Positions 5,752 through 8,286 of a stretch of 8,286 nucleotides of DNA are shown one piece after another. Positions within the stretch are counted from its first letter, which is position 1; each line of letters begins with the position of its first letter. The notes beneath the pieces were generated by a model, which had not been told where the DNA came from, ran no database searches, and saw only the letters and a program-made list of their open reading frames with translations. A program made the translations under genes and the position numbers. This DNA is from Methylocystaceae bacterium (GTDB lineage: Bacteria > Pseudomonadota > Alphaproteobacteria > Rhizobiales > Beijerinckiaceae), in assembly GCA_003152255.1 (NCBI GenBank), contig PLZT01000024.1, positions 1-8,286 on the forward strand, read 5' to 3'.

Positions 5752-6090
5752 ATGACCGAGCCGATCCCTGTCGAATTTCGCGGCGGCGCACTGGACGACC
5801 TCCGCACCTTCCCGCTTTCGGCTCGGCGCGAAGCGGGCCATCAACTTGACTTGGCGCAACGTGGTGGCGAACCTGACGATTGGAAGCCGATGCCTACGAT
5901 TGGGCGGGGCGTTCGAGAAATTCGGATCCGAGACGCAGCGGGCGCGTTCCGCATCATCTATTTGGCCAAGTTCGCCGCCGCTGTTTACGTGCTGCATTGC
6001 TTCCAAAAGAAGACGCAAAAGACGAGCAAGACAGATCTGGACGTGGCGGAGAAGCGGTATCGAGAGTTGATAAAGGAGCTAGGCCAATGA
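5752..6090 (+). CDS. higB: RelE/HigB-type toxin (phage-derived Gp49-like family)
   Basis: A 112-residue protein of the Gp49-like branch of the RelE/ParE fold. These toxins are ribosome-dependent mRNA endonucleases or relatives. Family motifs are visible: LDDLRTFP (14-21), WKPMPTIGRGVREIRI (44-59), then FRIIYLAKFAAAVYVLHCFQ (66-85) and the closing KKTQKTSKTDL. The start is taken as ATG 5752, where similarity begins. ATG 5740 and GTG 5743 in the same frame would overlap the operator, and none has a strong Shine-Dalgarno. The toxin precedes the antitoxin, the order typical of higBA, and the genes overlap by 4 bp (ATGA). Next to a replicon cassette it most likely serves plasmid stability. The specific target is not shown by the sequence. 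Confidence 0.87.
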   Translation: MTEPIPVEFRGGALDDLRTFPLSARREAGHQLDLAQRGGEPDDWKPMPTIGRGVREIRIRDAAGAFRIIYLAKFAAAVYVLHCFQKKTQKTSKTDLDVAEKRYRELIKELGQ

Positions 6091-6368
6091 GCAACGAGCG
6101 TTTCGACAATGTGTGGGACGCGATCGAGGATACGCCCGAGGAAGCGGAAAACATGAAGCTTCGCTCGACTCTGATGCTGGCGCTAAAAGACCACATTTCT
6201 CGGACGGGCCTCAGTCAATCGCAGGCCGCCAAGCTGTTTGGCGTCACACAGCCGCGTATCTCCGATCTCATGCGCGGCAAGATCAACCTGTTCGGCTTGG
6301 ACGCCCTCGTAAACATGGCGGCGGCGGCGGGACTGCATGTCGAAATGCATGTGCGCGACGCAGCATGA
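6087..6368 (+). CDS. higA: HigA-type antitoxin with XRE helix-turn-helix
   Basis: This 93-residue protein has a Cro/CI-type helix-turn-helix at about 41-62 (GLSQSQAAKLFGVTQPRISD), followed by LMRGKINLFGLDALVNMAAA, which is characteristic of antitoxins paired with Gp49-like toxins. It should bind and neutralise the toxin and repress the operon through the palindrome at 5724-5743. The ATG overlaps the toxin stop, and AAGGAG (6073-6078) lies 8 nt upstream inside the toxin gene, so translation is probably coupled. The length and layout look intact. The acidic N-terminal extension (DAIEDTPEEAENM) may contribute to toxin contact, which is inference. Confidence 0.9.
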   Translation: MSNERFDNVWDAIEDTPEEAENMKLRSTLMLALKDHISRTGLSQSQAAKLFGVTQPRISDLMRGKINLFGLDALVNMAAAAGLHVEMHVRDAA

Positions 6369-6464
6369 GAGGGACCTGAATTGAAGCGGGAAGCGACGAT
6401 CATCTCGGGGTCAGATCTCTACATTTGATGGTAGTGTAACCTTGAGCGCCAGGGAACGGTCCAT

Positions 6465-6557
6465 GTGAGACCGCGCCCTACTTATTCAAGCGGTGGCCCG
6501 CTTGCTTAAATAAGGGCTCCCGCGACGCAAGCGGCCTTAAACAAGGACAGGTCTCAC
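6465..6557 (+). other. 93-nt self-complementary segment with two exclusive hairpins
   Basis: GTGAGACC (6465-6472) and GGTCTCAC (6550-6557) are perfect 8-bp ends. Inside, CTTATT plus CAAGCGG (6481-6493) pairs with CCGCTTG plus AATAAG (6498-6504 and 6509-6514) over a 4-nt loop with one bulge. The same CCGCTTGC (6498-6505) also pairs perfectly with GCAAGCGG (6527-6534), so only one of the two stems can form. CCTT-AAAC-AAGG (6535-6546) adds a small hairpin. Strand is not determined. It could be a structured RNA, a leader element for the gene at 6670, a transfer or recombination site, or a small mobile repeat. Confidence 0.4.
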
Positions 6558-6572
6558 GGAGTTCAAGCTTCG

Positions 6573-6618
6573 GTTTGCAAGTCTCGACGGGTCGGCAAAC
6601 GTCGTCGACGAGCAAACG
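6573..6618. repeat. GCAAAC repeats around a 10-bp palindrome
   Basis: GCAAACG occurs at 6595-6601 and 6612-6618 and directly flanks the perfect palindrome TCGTCGACGA (6602-6611). An inverted copy, GTTTGC, lies at 6573-6578. The cluster lies about 50-100 bp before the pRiA4b-family gene, so an operator is plausible. There is no direct evidence for function. Confidence 0.35.
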
Positions 6619-6669
6619 CCGGCGAATAACCGGTACCTTAAGGACGCCAATTGCACGGTACAGTCAGCC

Positions 6670-7302
6670 ATGCCTTTCGAAGAATTGAACGCCGCACAGG
6701 TTCGGATCGAAATTGCCGGCATCTCGCCTCCGATATGGCGACGACTCGTTGTTCCAATCTCCTGGAACCTGCATCAACTGCATTTGGGTATCCAAGCCGC
6801 TTTCAATTGGTGGAATTGCCACCTCCACGAATTTCAAATCGGCGGATTGCGTTACGGCGACCTCGAAATCGGAGACGATATGTCGTCCGATCTGGAACCA
6901 CGATTGTTCGACGAGCGCGAAGTTCGGATGAGCGACTTCACGAGCGCACCTGGGATTGCCTTCGAATATCGGTACGATTTCGGGGACTGCTGGGACCATG
7001 TCGTCGACATCGAAACGAAGCTGGCGCTCGCCGTCCCCCCGAAACTCGGAACTTGTGTCGCCGGCGCCCGCGCGCGGCCGCCTGAAGATGTCGGCGGCAA
7101 GTGGGGATATGAGAATTTCCTGGAGACAATTTCGGACCCGCGGCATCCGGAGCATGGCGAGACAAAAAGATGGTGCGGCGGGCATTTTGATCCCGAGTGG
7201 TTCGACCTCTCGATCGCTGACAAAGACGTGAGGAGTGCTCTGCGGCCACGCGTGAGGCGACGACTTCATCAACCGAAGCCGAAAAAATCGACGGCGACAT
7301 AA
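6670..7302 (+). CDS. Plasmid pRiA4b ORF-3 family protein
   Basis: A 210-residue protein of the pRiA4b ORF-3 / IS1096 TnpR-like family (PF07929), widespread on plasmids and near mobile elements, with no settled function. Motifs in order are PIWRRLVVP (21-29), LHLGIQAAFNW (37-47) with HLHEF (51-55), YRYDFGDCWDH (100-110), CVAGARARPPED (129-140) with VGGKWGYENF, and FDPEWFDL (173-180). The gene is full length with a basic tail (RVRRRLHQPKPKK). Many relatives have cysteines in the segments corresponding to ARARPPEDV, where this protein has R or P and V, so a metal-binding role suggested for some members may be lost. ATG 6670 was chosen because similarity starts within a few residues. No good Shine-Dalgarno precedes it. 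It does not appear to share an operon with the toxin-antitoxin pair, 301 bp upstream. Confidence 0.85.
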   Translation: MPFEELNAAQVRIEIAGISPPIWRRLVVPISWNLHQLHLGIQAAFNWWNCHLHEFQIGGLRYGDLEIGDDMSSDLEPRLFDEREVRMSDFTSAPGIAFEYRYDFGDCWDHVVDIETKLALAVPPKLGTCVAGARARPPEDVGGKWGYENFLETISDPRHPEHGETKRWCGGHFDPEWFDLSIADKDVRSALRPRVRRRLHQPKPKKSTAT

Positions 7303-7401
7303 TTCGGCGTCCCAAGGCGCGGATCACGCGCGAGGTTGAAGAACGAAGGCAATCGTCAGTTCCAATGCCGCCAATACCCGGCGCGGGTCGGGGATGAGCT
7401 T
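7303..7401. other. Intergenic stretch between the pRiA4b gene and the methyltransferase remnant
   Basis: Two genes converge here, so terminators would be expected, but I see no stable stem followed by a T run. Nothing else is recognisable. Confidence 0.3.
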
Positions 7402-7680
7402 TCAATAAAGTCCGGGAATCAGCCGCGACGTCCGAGCGCGCTAAGCGTCATATTCGGCGCCGAAATGCGACCGCAGCAGTCTTTCCTCCGCGTGAATGCG
7501 CGCGAGGAGCGCTGGGATGATGAACGCAGTCAGCAGCACGCCGACACCCGAACGAAAGGCGAGACCCAGCCCAGCGAGTTGACGAGCAGCCCGAGATAGC
7601 TGGGGATGACGGATGGCGCCGTAGACGCCACTGGTGACCAGCGTGTGCCCCGGCTGGACGGCTGCCAGCCAGCTGAACGC
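7402..7680 (-). pseudogene. Isoprenylcysteine/phospholipid methyltransferase-like gene, C-terminal remnant
   Basis: The minus strand encodes the C-terminal part of a membrane methyltransferase of the ICMT/PEMT type. VQPGHTLVTSGVYGAIRHP is followed by a hydrophobic helix (VGVLLTAFIIPALLARI) and EERLLRSHFGAEYDA. A TAG at 7441-7443 replaces an expected tyrosine codon. Reading through it gives RARTSRLIPGLY and a natural stop at 7402-7404, the usual family ending. Two indels disturb the middle: an extra C in the CCCC run (7602-7605) and a missing G near 7565-7567. Correcting them restores RHPSYLGLLVNSLGW then GLAF. The N-terminal part is absent, and homology stops where the IS630 element begins at TA 7681. 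Three lesions plus truncation make this a decayed gene. Confidence 0.82.
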
Positions 7681-7682
7681 TA

Positions 7683-8225
7683 GAGTCTTTCCGCCATTGA
7701 TTGAATCGAGGGGGATTCCCGAATCGGCTTCGATCTGATTCAAACTTCGTGCTGGAGTTTGGAGGCCAGCACGGATGGCTCGAGCCTATTCTCTTGATCT
7801 TCGTGAGCGTGTTGTCGGGGCGGTTTTGCGCGGGGAGACTTGCCGGGCGGTCGCCGCCGCCTTTGACGTCAGCGTCGCCAGTGTCGTGAAGTGGTCGCAA
7901 CGGGCGCGCGCGACCGGCAGCCCGGCGGCGAAGGCGATGGGCGGCAAGCGGCCGTATCTGCTCGAAGGTCAGCGCGGCTTTCTCCTGGCGCGTTTAAGCG
8001 AAAAGCCGGACCTGACCTTGCAGGCGCTGCTTTTGGAGTTGCGCACGCGGGGCATCGTCGTCTCCTGCGACACCTTGTGGCGGTTTCTGCGCCGGGAAAA
8101 GATCAGTTTCAAAAAAAACGCTGTTCGCCGTCGAGCAAGATCGCCCTGATGTCGCGCGTCGTCGCGCCGTGTGGAAGAAAATTCAGTCGCGGCTCGATCC
8201 AAAACGCCTTGTCTTCATCGACGAG
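7683..8225 (+). mobile_element. IS630-family element, left part only
   Basis: The left end is placed just after the TA at 7681-7682, because similarity to the interrupted methyltransferase stops there and IS630 elements insert at TA. The right boundary is placed near 8225, where the transposase loses family similarity right after its first catalytic motif. The second and third catalytic motifs and the right terminal repeat are missing, so the copy cannot move by itself. The inverted-repeat sequence could not be verified without the right end. Confidence 0.7.
7748..7773 (+). promoter_or_regulatory. Hairpin with the transposase Shine-Dalgarno in its loop
   Basis: CGTGCTGG (7748-7755) and CCAGCACG (7766-7773) form a perfect 8-bp stem. 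GGAGG (7761-7765), 9 nt before the ATG at 7775, is in the loop. CAAACT (7741-7746) can also pair with AGTTTG (7756-7761), inside the same loop, which would cover part of the Shine-Dalgarno and give a pseudoknot or an alternative fold. This could limit transposase translation. Confidence 0.5.
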
Positions 8226-8261
8226 AGTGTGCTGCAGAGGCACGGAAGGAGTTCGCTATGA
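7775..8261 (+). pseudogene. IS630-family transposase, frameshifted at A8 and truncated
   Basis: The first frame (7775-8149) encodes the DNA-binding N-terminus, MARAYSLDLRERVV through a helix-turn-helix (CRAVAAAFDVSVASVVKW), and the linker to WRFLRREKISFKK. At the run of eight A (8111-8118) the family sequence passes to the +1 frame and continues KKTLFAVEQDRPDVARRRAVW to LVFIDE, the first aspartate of the DDE triad. Two-frame IS630 transposases that use slippage at an A-rich run are known, so this shift may be natural rather than damage. After FIDE (8225) the sequence is unrelated and stops at 8259-8261. The remaining DDE residues are missing, so the enzyme is not functional. GGAGG precedes the ATG with 9-nt spacing. 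Confidence 0.85.
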
Positions 8262-8286
8262 ACTGACACCGTATCGTAAAGCTGCG
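8226..8286. other. Unidentified sequence after the IS630 breakpoint
   Basis: These 61 bases do not continue the IS630 transposase. They may be another element's end or older plasmid sequence exposed by a deletion. I recognise nothing in them. Confidence 0.3.

Larger units (their letters stand above)
6369..6669. other. 300-bp gene-free region with extensive inverted repeats
   Basis: No credible gene is seen. The region contains a structured segment at 6465-6557 and a cluster of small repeats at 6573-6618. Several restriction-like palindromes (GGTACC, CCTTAAGG) lie just before the next gene. No strong promoter or Shine-Dalgarno was recognised. Confidence 0.45.

Noticed and set aside
7448..7900. 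Minus-strand open frame of 150 codons across the IS630 left end
   Set aside because: It joins an out-of-frame reading of the methyltransferase remnant to antisense IS630 sequence and has no coherent domain.
1..8286. CRISPR array, tRNA or rRNA genes
   Set aside because: No series of long direct repeats with unique spacers, and no segment with tRNA cloverleaf arms or rRNA-like sequence was seen.

Overview
The window looks like part of a plasmid or second replicon of an alphaproteobacterium, probably of the order Hyphomicrobiales. The main reason is a complete repABC cassette, a replicon type confined to that class. Supporting signs are GC-rich coding sequence, a perfect CtrA-type box, clustered GANTC (CcrM) sites, and accessory families common on such plasmids (DUF2493, pRiA4b ORF-3, IS630). 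Genus cannot be read from the sequence.

Layout. Positions 1-292 hold no gene but contain a palindrome and three evenly spaced ACGTCA hexamers. The minus strand then carries, in order of transcription, repA (ends 3281), repB (3202-2207), repC (2057-726) and a small IHF/HU-type gene (595-293). The 149-bp repB-repC gap holds a plus-strand antisense RNA with its own promoter and terminator, and a hairpin that overlaps the repC Shine-Dalgarno. The repA upstream region has a promoter (TTGCGG-16-CATAAT) with a perfect CtrA box behind it. A 15-bp sequence is repeated upstream of repA and between repA and repB. Positions 4782-5457 (minus) are a DUF2493 gene broken by an internal deletion. A higBA-type toxin-antitoxin pair (5752-6368, plus) follows, with a palindromic operator. 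About 300 bp without a gene then contain a strongly self-complementary segment, followed by a pRiA4b ORF-3 family gene (6670-7302). The right end is debris: a decayed isoprenylcysteine methyltransferase-like gene interrupted by an IS630 element, which is itself truncated near 8226.

How the parts fit. RepA and RepB should partition the plasmid and control rep transcription. RepC initiates replication and is limited by the antisense RNA. The toxin-antitoxin pair should penalise plasmid loss. The most interesting reading is that replication may be tied to the host cell cycle: a CtrA box lies next to the repA promoter, and GANTC sites lie in the repA promoter spacer, in an inverted repeat between repA and repB, around and within the antisense-RNA promoter, and in the AT-rich part of repC. 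That link is inferred from motifs only.
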